Part shown: piece by piece, positions 36,619-49,100 of the stretch
How the letters are laid out: each line of letters starts with the position of its first letter
Position numbering within the stretch: the stretch's first letter is position 1
Source of the DNA: Lateolabrax maculatus
Lineage: Eukaryota; Chordata; Actinopteri; Acropomatiformes; Lateolabracidae
Length of the DNA: 64,000 bases
Direction: 5' to 3'
NCBI GenBank assembly: GCA_031216445.1
Contig: CM062218.1
Coordinates: forward strand, 2,902,001-2,966,000
The notes under the pieces: model-generated
Database searches by the model: none
What the model saw: the letters and a program-made list of their open reading frames with translations, nothing else
Told to the model about the DNA's origin: nothing
Position numbers and translations under genes: made by a program

Positions 36619-37098
36619 TTAATTTATTCCCACTATGACGTAACTTTGGAGCCTCGCTGATAAAGCAGCAAGAACAACGATTAATAGGAGAAAAACTGTG
36701 AAAGGCGGCGAATGAAAGAGTGCCCAGTATGTAGCATGTAATATGCAAACTGATTCAAACTTTGGGTATGTGTGTTTGTGTAAGAAAATGTTGTCAGAAT
36801 CAGCAGCACCCGCCTCAGGCTGCCTCTGTCCAAGAGCCTGCAAACACTTGAAGTGAAATATGGCAGCGATCAGACTGCAGGCAGGAACGAGGCGCACTGA
36901 CGTGGACGTAGTTACATAAGGAGTGACACTATCCTCTGTCCCCAAGTGTGGAGTATTAGCAGTAATAGTAATGGGGCCAATCATAGCGTGGTGATCCACA
37001 GTAACATTTTTCATGTTTAGTGATTCATCAACTCCAGTTCGTACATATTCTATGAAAACAGTTTTGTAACATAATACATTATGATCAAAGTTATGCAA
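36619..37098 (-). other. Unrecognised 159-codon open frame
   Basis: The longest minus-strand frame that is not driven by a simple repeat. Its middle part (DHHAMIGPITITANTPHLGT and the following VTPYVTTSTSVRLVPAC) has mixed, protein-like composition, but I recognise no family. No clear splice sites or poly-A signal frame it, and the N-terminal part is AT-rich. It may be chance, an old retroelement piece or a constrained non-coding element. No function assigned. Confidence 0.2.
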
Positions 37099-37888
37099 AA
37101 TTATTACTTTTGTTTGTTTTTGCGTAGGGTTTCATTACTTACATTCTGTTTAATTTTCATTGCATTTCCATTTCAGCTCGACACTGTTGAGTTTCAAATC
37201 ATCAACAGTGAACTGGGAAGACATTCTGGGTATTTGGGGACACTACTAACCAAAATAAAATCATGCTATACTCTAAAGTACTGTATATATTTTCCATTTG
37301 ACATGATTGAGTCTGCATGATAAAGTGACATTTTCCTGTGAGATCATGCTCCATATGTTCACATTAGTATGCAATATGTTGAGTGACACCAGGGTCTCCA
37401 TAGGAGGTGAAGATGAATAATGAAGACTGTGTACTGCTAATAATCACTGCACAGCAGTCAAATACATGGTTGCTTCCTTCAAATCTCAATGTGAATAAAT
37501 TGAGTGACATCAACTATATAACACTGATAATAAATGATTAAAAAAATGTGCTTTTAAAAAATGCTAATTCAACATCTACTGTCAACTAAAAATGACCTCA
37601 ATTGATGAATATGTCACTCAGTGTTTGGTCAAAATAACCTGTCTGCTGACAAAAAAATTGCCAGAAGGAAGCTCAGGTTAAAATGAATCAGTCAAGTAAT
37701 TGATAAAATGTCATAAAGCCTTTCGGACTTCAAGGTTAAATTGTCCATCTCCCCTAAACGTCCTCTTTCTCAAACCCCATGAAAGCAAAGAAAACAGATG
37801 TCCATGTTTTTATTTACATTGGTAAAAGTGTTTTGGATTCGGTGAAAAGAGAAGTCGGATAAACAGCGGCTTCCTCTTTCTCTCGCAG

Positions 37889-37945
37889 GAAGCAGCGAGG
37901 AACGCCGGGAGCCACGTTCAGGCGGCAGACGCTGCCAAGGCCTGA
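37889..37945 (+). other. Orphan exon candidate A
   Basis: A strong acceptor (CTTCCTCTTTCTCTCGCAG) precedes a GC-rich stretch that reads EAARNAGSHVQAADAAKA then stop. Another frame stays open much further. The base composition contrasts with the surrounding AT-rich DNA. No homology recognised. Confidence 0.2.
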
Positions 37946-38099
37946 AGGGGCCTGGAGCTCTGAACTGACTCCTTCACTCCACACTGACTATATTTATCCC
38001 CCCACACACACACATGCACACTTATTTATTGGCGTATGTACACAAACACAGGAAGACGGATCAACATAATCTATTCACATGCTCATTCAGGCACATTAA

Positions 38100-38900
38100 C
38101 ATAAATACAACTAATCTGGCTAGTGCTAATAATAAACTTTATTTATACATTTTATTTTTTAACAAGGTTTCAAAGATACAACAGCACAGATAAGAACATG
38201 GAGGGATAAAATAGAGTTAAAAACATTAAAAAATAGCAGGAATGGAATGATAAAACCAGTACATTATATTAATATAAATATATATAAATATATAAAAAAT
38301 TACTAAACTCTTTCCTATAAAACAATGTTTTAAGAAGGGATGTAAAAGACTCAATGATGATGCAGCCCGTCTGGTTTCACAGTCTGGGGGCTCTAACAGC
38401 AAAGGCTCGGCCGCCTCTGGTCACCAGCCGGGATCTAAGAACAACCCACAGAGGACACCCGGGCACGTATAGGGAGTCAGTAAATCCTTTATGTAATTTG
38501 GAGCGAGGCCATTTAACACTTTGAAAGTGATCAATAACATTTTAAATTCAATACGGAATAAAACAGACCGACAGTGTAAGTTGGCTAGTGCAGGAGTAAT
38601 GTGATCGTATTTCTTGGTGCCTGTTAAAATTCGGGCGGCAGCATTCTGCTGCTCTGACTGATACCGTCATAAAGTGCAGTACAGTAATCCAGGCGAGAAA
38701 AAATAAAAGCATGAAAAACTTTGTGCAAATCGATGGGAGACAGAAATGATCCGATTTTGGACATTTTCTTTGGCTGAAAGAAACAAAGCTGGACAAAGTT
38801 CTTAACATGACCCTCAAACCAGAGATCTGCATGAAAAATGACACCAAGATTTGTAGCAGCCTGGTTAATATTTTTAGACAGTGACTCTTACTGTGAAGCA
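38100..38900 (-). pseudogene. L2-like LINE reverse transcriptase, C-terminal third
   Basis: Minus strand from about 38860: AATNLGVIFHADLWFEGHVK, then FVQLCFFQPKKMSKIGSFLS, then LHKVFHAFIFSRLDYCTALY, then SEQQNAAARILTGTKKYDHI, then LFRIEFKMLLITFKVLNGLA and PNYIKDLL. This is the standard post-catalytic region of fish L2-type LINE polymerases. A few frame breaks are present (one near 38665 and one near 38430). The AT-rich tail from about 38330 to 38130 resembles the element's 3' UTR. It is probably the 3' half of the element whose 5' part is at 39127-39745. Confidence 0.85.
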
Positions 38901-39126
38901 GGTGAACTGTGTTCTGCCACCTCTGCTCTCGACACAGACTGTTTACCTGCATGCAACCAAAGCCCGGTCAAACATGATTAGTCAAGATTTGCCAGAATGC
39001 TTCCGATAACAAGATGGATTTGGTCCCTTGCCTACAGATCCTGCATTCATATGCAGATATCTGTTTGTAGTTACACAGTGACCTTGCACTTAGGAGGCCA
39101 ACTTTATTGCGTGTCACATCCAGAGT

Positions 39127-39745
39127 TCAGGGAAGTAGTTGGACAGATGCCCCGCTGAGGAGACGCTGGCTGGAAATATTACCTCTTCCCTGAGTCCAAC
39201 CGGAGCAATGGGGCAATGGGGACTGGTCACAGACAGAGGACATTGGGGGAATTGTTTTGGCTGCATGAAGGTTTATAGTTTTGCCACAAACTAGTTTGGT
39301 GAATTCCATCATTTGTAACAACTGCTTGTGCTCCCAAAATAGGTTGAAATTGTCGATGCATGAAACACGATGGGCGGCGCAGGTTGATGAGAGCCACGTG
39401 TGCAGCGAAACGGCAGGACCGGACACATGGATGTGACTCACAGGTCTTCAGTGTGCTGAACATGTGGATACAGTTCAGTTTTCAGATGTTCAGTCGGCTG
39501 TCTGCAGGTATCATTTGTGCCGACGTGGACAGTGACCTTTGTGATCAATATTGTGTTCGTCAGCTACAACCTCAAGGGCTCTGTCGGCTATAACAAGGAC
39601 AGTGGCACTCGGGAAAAACCTAAAAGCAATTAAAAAGGGCATTAAAACTGAAGTGACCAAGCAACAGCCAGCCTCGATGCGTCTCACGGCGTCGCACGGT
39701 GCAAACACTCAAACTAAACCATGTTATGATTTACTGTTACCTTAA
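39127..39745 (-). pseudogene. SGNH-esterase-like piece of a LINE (dead)
   Basis: Minus strand, in broken frames, shows HVGTNDTCRQPTEHLKTEL near 39535-39475, a block around MSHIHVSGP (about 39440), then CIDNFNLFWEHKQLL (about 39360-39315). This order (GTND, SGP, then F-x-D/N-N-x-x-LFW) is that of the SGNH/GDSL esterase-like domain found in some L2/CR1-type LINE products and related fish retroelements. Stops and frameshifts kill it. It lies upstream, in the same orientation, of the RT C-terminus at 38.9-38.1 kb. Confidence 0.6.
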
Positions 39746-39903
39746 ATTACACAATGAGAGAACAATGTCATCAATAGTGTCTCAACTTCTTTAATGACAA
39801 ATGAGGTACAGATGATGATGCTTTCTAAAGTTGACTCCCAAAGAAAATGGTGAAAATGGTGAAATGGAACCTATGAATACTGAAATATGGCTGCTTCACT
39901 GCA

Positions 39904-40097
39904 TATGTGTGTGTGTGTGTGTGTGAGTGTGAGAGAGAATGTGTGTGTCCAGGTCTATGATGCCTCTGACCCATTTAAGACCTCCTGCTCAGCCAGATGA
40001 GAGACTGAATGTCTGAGCGGCTGACTGTTTTTTACCCTTCGGCCCCTCAGCTCAGGCACATCTGTGACAGGCTGCAGGACTGGAGGCTGGACCTCGA

Positions 40098-40129
<32 letters not shown>
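39904..40129. repeat. Two (GT)n microsatellites
   Basis: GT tracts at 39904-39925 and 40101-40129. Confidence 0.95.
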
Positions 40130-41267
40130 TTTGGCGATCTGAACCTGACCTTACGTGAACCCGTGTGAACATTTATTTATGTGAATGTTTAAAGTAATTA
40201 ATGCACATTTGTTTGCATGCTTTTAATCTGTAGATGGTTGTCTTCTATCATACGTCTTTTCACTGTTTGCCCTGACATCGGAAACAAGCTCTATCATTCA
40301 CAAGAACACAGTGTTAGGGTAAAAAAAAGACTAAAAGTGTAGTGGCAGTGTGTTACCACTAGCTGGCAGCAAACTGTTTTCCTATTGACATGCTCACCAT
40401 TTTACACTTTACAGTATTCTGTCTCACAGTGAGATGAAGCACAACGGTCCCCTATAGAAGCCTTTCATTATTCACTGTTGTAATTTCAACAAAGCAAGAA
40501 AAAAGACCCCTACATCAAAGAGATAGACCATTATCGGTTATTATTCACCAGTAATTAAGGCGACCTGGCCACATGTTGACACATATATTTTTTTAATCTT
40601 CTTTAATCTTCTTTGTATCTGAAAATGTTCTTCCATGACACATGTGCATCCTCTGAAGATCATGCCTTATGATCAAAAGCTTGAGGACAGCTACTAAATG
40701 CACCCTGTGGTGAGACTCTGTTCCAAACTGCCGTTTCCAGGGTCAAGAATGACCGTTAAACCTCATCTTTTAAAGACACCATGTGCTCAGGAAAAGTGGA
40801 CATTTTGGGATAACTGGGAAAACTCCATCTGCTGATGAAGATCACCTTCCGGACAGCGAAGTGGCCCTTGAGTGTTTCCTCAAATGCTATTTCCAGTGTC
40901 CATGACTTCGAACCTCATCCTCTCTTTTTTAAATGATGGAATTCACATTATTATCTTTAGTGATTTAGTGAAAGAGGGAGTGTCATGATGACTTGCAAAG
41001 AAATGTACTTCACTGTGTGTTGAATAAAAGTAGGCAGAAGATTTATACAGACCCTGACTGTTCCCAAAAACATTATGCCTGCATCATGTTTTAATGCATT
41101 TCATGACCCTTGAAACTTTCCCTCGGGGTGTTTACACGCTAGTATCTCTGTTCCATAGTTCTGGCAAAAAAAAAAAAAATGAATTAAAGAAATAGCTCCT
41201 CAATCCGTCCACCTTTGTGACATTTTAACATGCGCAGCTGGCAGACAGTGAAATGAATATTTTGCAG

Positions 41268-41359
41268 GGTTCAGACTGTGTCCCCCCCGGTGGGGAGAGC
41301 CCACAACACTCTGCCTTCTGTCGGGTGTCACGACGAGCTCCCGCCATCTGCTGCTCCAG
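41268..41359 (+). other. Orphan exon candidate B
   Basis: A 92-bp GC-rich block bounded by TATTTTGCAG on the left and a GTGGGAAG donor on the right. All three plus frames are open through it. None resembles a protein I know. Confidence 0.2.
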
Positions 41360-42756
41360 GTGGGAAGGAGATCATGTATGATGCTGCGAGTACAAGGTGG
41401 CCGTCTTATCACCCTGACTTTACACCCTTTCACACACACAAACACACACACACACATGCCAGCAAACACGCTAAAACAGCAATCCCAGAGACGAGACGGG
41501 GGAAACATTCAGTCCGTTCATTTCCAGCGGCCGGGGCGAGGCCGGTTAACAACCCTGTTCTGAACCTCAGAGCTCGTTAGCTCGTCCATTAATTAACATG
41601 TTTTAATTGCTGCAGTGACGTATGGCAGTGTCACGCACCTATAGGCAGCCTGCCCTTTGAGATTATTAATTTTCAGTGGGAACATTCATTTATTAGTTAA
41701 AGCTGCTAAAAAGGTGCATTTTTCAGCTGCCAGCCGATGATGAGTCGTCTCTGTCACACATCGGTGCTGCTGCTGCTGTTAGTGTTGCTTCAGATTGGCG
41801 TCTTTTCTGCATTGGAGGTGTTTGTTTGTTGTGTTTTTTTTACCCATCCACCACATTCACAGCAGGAAATCTCAGCTCTATTCTCATCTCATTTCGTACA
41901 ATAAAACAGCAAACTTGAAGTGGTATTGATTAAATGCTGCTTTAACTTCCTAGCATTTTGGAATCATTATAGATTTTTGGATTGTGGCATCTTTTTGTGT
42001 GAACAGTTTCAAGGGAATTTGTCTTTGAAAAGTCAATGCTTTTGCATGAAAGTAGAAATACAAGAACAATCATCTCGGCCCATTGTGGCTGTGTGTATGA
42101 TTATTCTTCCTACTGTGGCATTATTTCAGACTGTGCCCATTCAAAGTGGATTACATTTATTTCCAAGGACAAACAGATCTTTTAAAGTTTGCTTCCTATC
42201 TTCATCTCCAGTTTACTCTCTCAAGACTGTCCACCCATAAAAATACCAGCATCAGCCGAGATGGAAACAGCGGTCTCCCGGGTCAAATTCAGATGCTTTT
42301 TTGACTCATCCATCCATCCACCCTGACCTCCATGTTCAGTTTTGACCTATTGTCTTTACACTTTTCCTTATTGTGCACTCACTTTTGGTTTGACCTCCAA
42401 ATAAAGTCTGACTGTCTCCAACCTGTCTAATCGTCTGACTGCTTGTGTTTCTTGTCCCGTTTGCTCTTCCTCCCGGGAAGCAAATACCCCAAAACGTCCT
42501 GTGTTTATGTTCAAGTAACAAAGTCCTCTAGCGACCGTGGTTGCTTCCTCTTTCCTACTGACAGTCAACATCGGTTTGTTTTAACCATGATAATGATCGT
42601 TTCTGCAGGTAGCCTACTTATTATAACCCGAATATAAAGTTTGTCCTCTCATTAATCAAGTCCTTTATGTGCCCACAGCTGAACAGACTCAGAAAATGCT
42701 TATGTGTCTTTTGTGGAGGGCAAACACACATTTATTTGAATGTTTCTCAAAAGTCT

Positions 42757-42828
42757 ACCCAAACACACACACAAACACACACACACACACTCTGACAAGC
42801 CACACTTTATAACACATTATATTTCTAT

Positions 42829-42860
<32 letters not shown>

Positions 42861-42980
42861 CATAGATACATTTGTGGTTATAGAATCATGACTGACATAC
42901 AGAACCATTTCTCTTTTTTGTCTACTTCTGTCTCCACACACAAACACACACAACCACACACACACACATACAATCTCACA

Positions 42981-43016
<36 letters not shown>

Positions 43017-43165
43017 ATCTCACACACACACACACAGTCAGAGCATCACATTTTCACCCCCCTCCATCGTTCTCATTGCCTGCTCGTCTCCTCTTCTCTC
43101 TCTGATGGAGTCGGGCTCAGAGGGGTGCTGGGTCTCCTGCTGACTGTCATCAGCCCAGGCTTCAC

Positions 43166-43206
<41 letters not shown>

Positions 43207-43222
43207 CTCTCTCTCTCTCTCT
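42757..43222. repeat. Compound microsatellite field (CA, TACA, CT)
   Basis: CA at about 42757-42790, (TACA)n at 42834-42863, CA with GT-free interruptions at 42940-43036, CA at 43167-43203 and CT at 43203-43222. Confidence 0.95.
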
Positions 43223-45464
43223 CCTTCCCTCCTGCAGATGCCAATATTAGGCAGCCAGCTCAGACTTTATTACCGCACCATGAGATCAGATTAAAAGAAG
43301 TTGATTGTCCTCTCTTCAAGGTCCTTAAAGTCCCGATCTCCGTTTGAACTGCTGCATATTTTAACCATCAGTTATGGATAAACATGTACTGCAAATGACA
43401 GTAGATCCTCATATTAAAGGCCTTGCAACGGTAACCATTCACTCATGTGGTCTGTGTTCTCAGCGGGTGTCTGTTAGGAGGCCCTCTGTCCTTAAAGACA
43501 TCAGCGAGAACCTCTCAATGTGATGGACGACTAAAAACCATACATCTTTCATTTCCTACCAATATCATTTTCTGAATAATCTGCCAAATAATAGGCAGAA
43601 GCATGTAATGGTGCAGACGGACATTTGAAACATGCCAAGCTTTGTTTTCAACAATACTTTAGCATACATCTTGTTGTAGTTGCAGCTTTTGTGTATTGAA
43701 ATGTTCCTGAAGCATGAGGTTAGGAAGGTTGTGATGTTATCATATTAATGCCGTGACTCTACCAGATAACTCAGTGTGGTCTGTTGTTCTTTGAACTGCA
43801 CAGTTTCTGGGTTTAGCTCCTGCTGTTCCACCTACAGTCTTCTTTTGTAGTGGAAATAAGCATTGGAAGCATCTTTAACAGGGAACTCCATTAATCCAGG
43901 CTGGGGTACTGATGGCAGATCAGTCAGTTTATTAAATAAAACAGTAAAGCCATGGCTGAAAAGCCATTTTCACCAACTGCTGAGATCTCCAAAAAAAGGT
44001 TCAATGGGGACACAAACACAAGCAGTCAGACAATCAGAGGTTAAACAAACCTCCAGGTTAATCACATTTATTTGGAAGACAAGGCGAACGGTACAATTAC
44101 AAACACTGTCTGAAAATTCAACCCAACTTAAATAAAGTGGATTTTCCTTTAACCTCACTCTTTTCTACCTGTGTGTCTTCCTCTCTGTTGGTGTATGAGG
44201 CAGCTCCGCCAATAAAACTACCAAATTAATTGGATGCAGCAGGGAAAAATAAAACATAAAATGAGTCTCAACCAAGCAGTCAAAGCCTCACATATACTGT
44301 ACAATATGTTAAAGGATGTGGAGCTTTGGTAACACCGATCTGGATCCTGGCTCTTCCCGTCCCGTTTCTCTATTCATTTTAACTCACCTGAGTCCAGTTC
44401 AGTCCCCTCCATTGGATTTCTGCCCATTCCACTCAGCTGACTCTCCTGCGGTCCAGTCCACACAAGTCCAGCCCAGAGTTAAAAACACGGCGCGACAGCT
44501 GGCCAGTAATTACACTGCTGGCCCCAGTAATGTGATTTATTAGGTCAGGCTGAAGCAGTGAGTAAGTCACTCATGCAGGTACTCAGAAAGGCAGAGCAAG
44601 AGAGGATTCCTCACCCTCCTTCTCCAACTGGGAAAATCACTGCATTTGGTGCCCTCGAGTGGAGGTAACGTTGAAGTGCACCCTGTGTCCAAGGACTGGA
44701 ACATAATAATCAGAAAATATACTTAATCCACAGCCCGTAGCTGAGATATTACTTTTTAGGTTAGGTGATGAAGCTTATTGATGACTTATTATAGTGGGAA
44801 AGATCAGTCTTTGCAGCATTAAACACTGTAGGATTTATCAGGGAAACAGACTTTATATGAGAGAAAACAGAATCCAAAGTAAGGAAGCAAACGGTAGAAA
44901 CATAAACCTACAGTATATATACACACAGAGAGCATGCACTGGTTTCTTACAGATGTCAACAGCTTTGCCCAAAGTGATTTGGTTCATGTTTGATACCAGA
45001 TTCACTCTCAAGAATCTTCCCTGAATCTAAGACTAATAAAACCAGACAGGATAAATTCCTTGAAAAACAAAAAGTCCTCCACTTTCTTTTTTCTTGTTAT
45101 TGAAATACAAAAACAGTAAGTTTCTCAACTCGGGGATGATAAGAAATCCTTACAAGTCAAGAGATGTTGAATTTCTGGTGAAAAACCATGAAATTCTCAG
45201 CTGTCAAAAGTATACACAAGGTTTTATTTGCAGCTGTGCTAAGCAAGCACCCATTGCTCAGTTTTATTTCTGCTCAAGACAACCTGATAAAGGATTGCTC
45301 CTTACAAGGTTGGTAATCTTGATATTTAGCTGCAGTATGATGAGAATGAACAAGGAGCCCCAAAATTCACTGCAAGAAAAAAAATACATTAGGCCAGACA
45401 GTTCACAGCAGAGCGGGCTGGCAATTAAAACAAACAGCTGTACATTTTAACTGACTGATATGAA

Positions 45465-45560
45465 AATTAATGGTTTTCCCAGTTTGGTGTCAAAGAACTT
45501 GACCTCAACCCATCCAACACCTTCGGGATGACTTAGAACGCCGACTGTGAGCCTAGCGGC
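45465..45560 (+). pseudogene. Tc1/mariner-like transposase fragment (short)
   Basis: About 95 bp reading (plus strand) LDLNPSNTFG and then an out-of-frame NADCEP. The DNA matches the same transposase segment (PDLNPIEHLWDELERR region) that is recognisable at 1640-1745 on the minus strand. A short deletion removed the WPAQSP part. Flanks are unrelated; no inverted repeats seen. Confidence 0.7.
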
Positions 45561-46046
45561 AGATGTTCCCGGTAAACTCTCTGCCTCCCAAATTTTTCTT
45601 ATTTTTTGTTTCCCTCCTGTTGGCTCCTGCCGCTCTCCATCATCACATCCTCCTTTCACTTCGCCTCCCTGTAATTAGAGATGGATTATTCATGGTACAG
45701 TCGCAGTAACTCCCAGGCCACCGCACCACATCAACTGCATGATACTTCAATCAATGTTAAATCAGCTCATAGCTTTCACAGGCGCGGGGGTGTCAGGGTT
45801 CAGACTGAGTGTATGATGAAGGTAGGTATGAGTATATATGATGAAGACAGGTATGACGGCTGAAAGGCTATTATTCATGTGAGTGTGTATGTAGAAGTGA
45901 ATCATGGGAGGATTTCAATTACAGGTATGTCAGCACTTGTAGGTAGATTTCAAATGAGGTTTTTGATTATATACACAGTACATGTGTGTGTTAAATGATG
46001 GGTATGTCACTAGATGCTCTTTTTCATTTTGCATCTCTGCCTGCAG

Positions 46047-46156
46047 CTGTGCGCGGTCACCCGGAGCCCAGCGAGGAGCTGATGGGGAGCGTGAACTCCA
46101 ACCAGGCTGCCCTCCTCTGGTCAGTGGGGGGATTATTATCTGCTCTGCCCAGTTAA
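46047..46156 (+). other. Orphan exon candidate C
   Basis: The best-looking unassigned coding block. A strong acceptor (pyrimidine-rich, CTCTGCCTGCAG) is followed by a phase-2 frame reading VRGHPEPSEELMGSVNSNQA, then ALLWSVGGLLSALPS and stop at 46154-46156. A possible internal donor (CTCTG then GTCAGT) lies near 46119. Composition is GC-rich and amino-acid use is plausible. I do not recognise the family, and no partner exons were found. Confidence 0.3.
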
Positions 46157-49100
46157 AGGGGCAAAAAGTCAGGGTTTTTCTTTTTTTTTTTTAAATTGCA
46201 CCACATCTCATAATGACCATAATATTACATCTGAAGCAGCTTGATAGGTTTATTGATCAATACAAATTATTCAGTGTGAGCTGAGTTTTACTGTCCATGT
46301 TGGAATAAAAACAAAACAGCTCATTACATTTATTTATAATATATTCCTGTTTAATTTCTGCTTTAATTGGATTGATTACCTGATATAAAAAGAACAGTCA
46401 GACAGCACCATCTGTAATTTAACCCCATCTGTGTTTTGAAAATATGTCTTTATTTATTCATTTGGTATGTGTCCATGCTGTGAAAGTTTTAAGTACATTT
46501 TCCCTGCAAAAAGTCCTGGAAATAGAAAATATAAATCAATATGCAGGGAGCTGTGAGAACCCAAAAGCTGGTACATCTTTGCTGCTCCACATATAACATT
46601 TTTTGGTAGAGGCTTGGACTCAAAAGTGAGACACAGGGACGATAAGGGGGAGGTTAAATTAAGTTTTCTTGGTCTAGACTTAAAGCAGAGGTTGGCAACA
46701 TGCAGGCAATCAGAGAAAGCAAACAAAGCCAGAGAGGAAGCAGGCACACTAAAACTAAAAACAGGCCAACAAGGACAGAGGCTATGAGGGCACAATAAAC
46801 AACTGGCAGGGTGCTAGTGAAAGACGGCTGGTATATATAGTCCAGGGGACTAATGAGAGAATGAAGAGCAGGTGGGACCACACTGAGGACTGCTGCTGGA
46901 CGTACCAGTGACGGGATCTGAAATGCCTGGAGACGTTAGAAACTGGCAAAGTAAATTAGCTTTTTAGACGAACTTGGGCTCATTTATAAAATCAGATAAA
47001 ATAAATACCATTTTATATTTAAACAAGAGCTTCCATTGGCCTTTTAACTCAAACTCTCTTTACCAAATTACTGAGACGCTCAGAGGTCATGGTAGCAAAA
47101 TGTAAAATATTGATGTGGTGAAATGAGCAGATGGATTGTTAAGCGTGTGAGGGCAAAAACATTAATTTTGAAGAACAGTGTACTCATTAAAGATCTGTTC
47201 TTATGGCTTACAATGTAGGTTTCTGGCCTTAGGACTATTTTTTTCTCAATTGTTGCAAAGTAATTTAGTCTTTATAATGGATTTTTAGAAAAATTATAAT
47301 GTATTAATATGTATGTGTTTTAGAAACAGGACATTACAGACAATCAGAGTTGTACTTGCAAAGTCAGAAAAAGGCAACTTACTTAGAGGCCATAGTTGCT
47401 CAATTCACAACATTAATATGTTCAGGAGATTTGCAGAGATTTGGAGATATGTGTTCATTCAATCAATCCACCAGTCAGTCCATCAATCATACACATAATA
47501 CATTTATTCAGGTGGTGACAGTCAGTCAGCCAATACAAGTATAAGCCATCTAGTTTCTACTTAAAGTACATTTGCCCTCCAGTGCACAGACACAAAAGGT
47601 TTTGCATATTTTTAATAATAACACATCCAAGTTAAAAAGCTCTCCAACTTTGTGTTGGACAGCCAACGTTTTCACAAAGCATGAGGAAAATGAATGCCTG
47701 TTCACAGGCAAGTCCTCGTTTCTGCACTCTCACGCTGAATGACAAATGACAGGAAAAAAAGAGAAGAAAGGAAGGAGAAGAGGCAGAAAGTGGAAGGGTG
47801 TGGTGGATTAATTTGCTCTGTCTCTACTTTTCTTGTTTCCTGATCTTAACAAGTTCCCAAATTAAAGGAATTATCGCCTTCACAGGATCCCTGACACAGA
47901 GTGAAGCTGGATGTTTCTGAGGAAGGGAACACTGCGAGAACATTTGACAAATGTAACACCTGTAATTAGAAACAGTTGTTGTCATGAAAATAAAGCTTGT
48001 GTGAGTTATCCTGAGATGTGTCCTGAAAAAAAATACTTTAAACACTTTAGAACAAAAACTGCGCCATAAACTTGAGAGAGATATGAAGAAGAAAATTCAG
48101 AGGCTACTTTCCAATTAAGAATTACTGAAGTATTAAACCCACTCATAAGATCGAATCGAATGGTTTCTAAAGCTTGGAGAAAACGTCAGGATGGTTTACT
48201 TGTTTAATATTAATTGCAATTTATGCTGCTACTTTCTGTTCTTGTTTTTTCCCTTTGTTCTCTTTATTTATGTTGTTGTTATCTGTTTATGTTGCTACTC
48301 TGGTATCTGGTTTCTTCTTTTTCTGTTCCTGAATAATGGTGTCTTGTAAGCCTGTTCTGGGCTGGGCATATTATTTATGCATGACACAAAAATCTAAATC
48401 AAATCACACTCTCTAAACTTTTAATGGGCTGTCAGTGCCTTTAAGGGTTCCCTGTGTACTTAATGCTGCCTGGATGCTCATAATGACTGCTGAATTTATA
48501 GTTTATATGTGCAGTGATATGAAAAGTACGCAGTTACACCATCTGTGCAATTATAATGACATACAAACACCAATTCTAAACTCTCAACAAATGATTAAAA
48601 ACATACATTTGACAGCAAAAAATATGAAAGCAAACTAAGTCTCATAAAAGGTCACGAACAATAATAAAAGGTCATTGCATGAAACATATAAACAGTTTTA
48701 AAAAGTGGGTTTAAAGATGATGCATACATAAGCAGCATGAACTCATTCCAGGTCTAGGATCCATGATGGCCAACGTGCATTTATTTCTAATTCATGGTTC
48801 ACCTTGGAAACACTGATGCAGTAAAAGAGATCAACACAATTTTAGGGGCAACTTTAAACTAACAGTGAAATTGTGGTAAAATTACAGAGAACATTGATTT
48901 ATTTTGGCGGTTCACCACCGTGGAGAGAGTCTGTCAGAGCTGAGGCGAAAGGCCAGCTGAAAGATCCCACCTCAGGCATCAACATGACACGAGCCCACAA
49001 GAGCCAAGGATCACACGGCTAAACATGTATAATATTTAATCCTTGGATTATCTGAAATATGCATCTTATTTTGTGGCACAGAACAAGCATCACAGCTCTG

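Larger units (their letters stand above)
29600..38090. other. Long intergenic stretch, no recognised gene
   Basis: Contains a CAG tract (31345-31370), purine islands (33110-33470, 34440-34660, 35805-35960, 36340-36480), an L2-like AT-rich tail around 34040-34240 (weak) and an unexplained 159-codon open frame (36619-37098, minus). A GC-rich block with a good acceptor lies at 37889. Otherwise AT-rich unique sequence. Confidence 0.5.
39746..45460. other. Intergenic stretch, no recognised gene
   Basis: Contains GT tracts (39904-39925, 40101-40129), a candidate exon at 41268-41359, a dense CA/TACA/CT microsatellite field (42757-43222) and a possible minus-strand coding-like block at about 43038-43165. 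A stretch around 41580-41760 rich in TTAATTAA/AATTA words resembles a conserved non-coding element, unproven. Confidence 0.5.
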
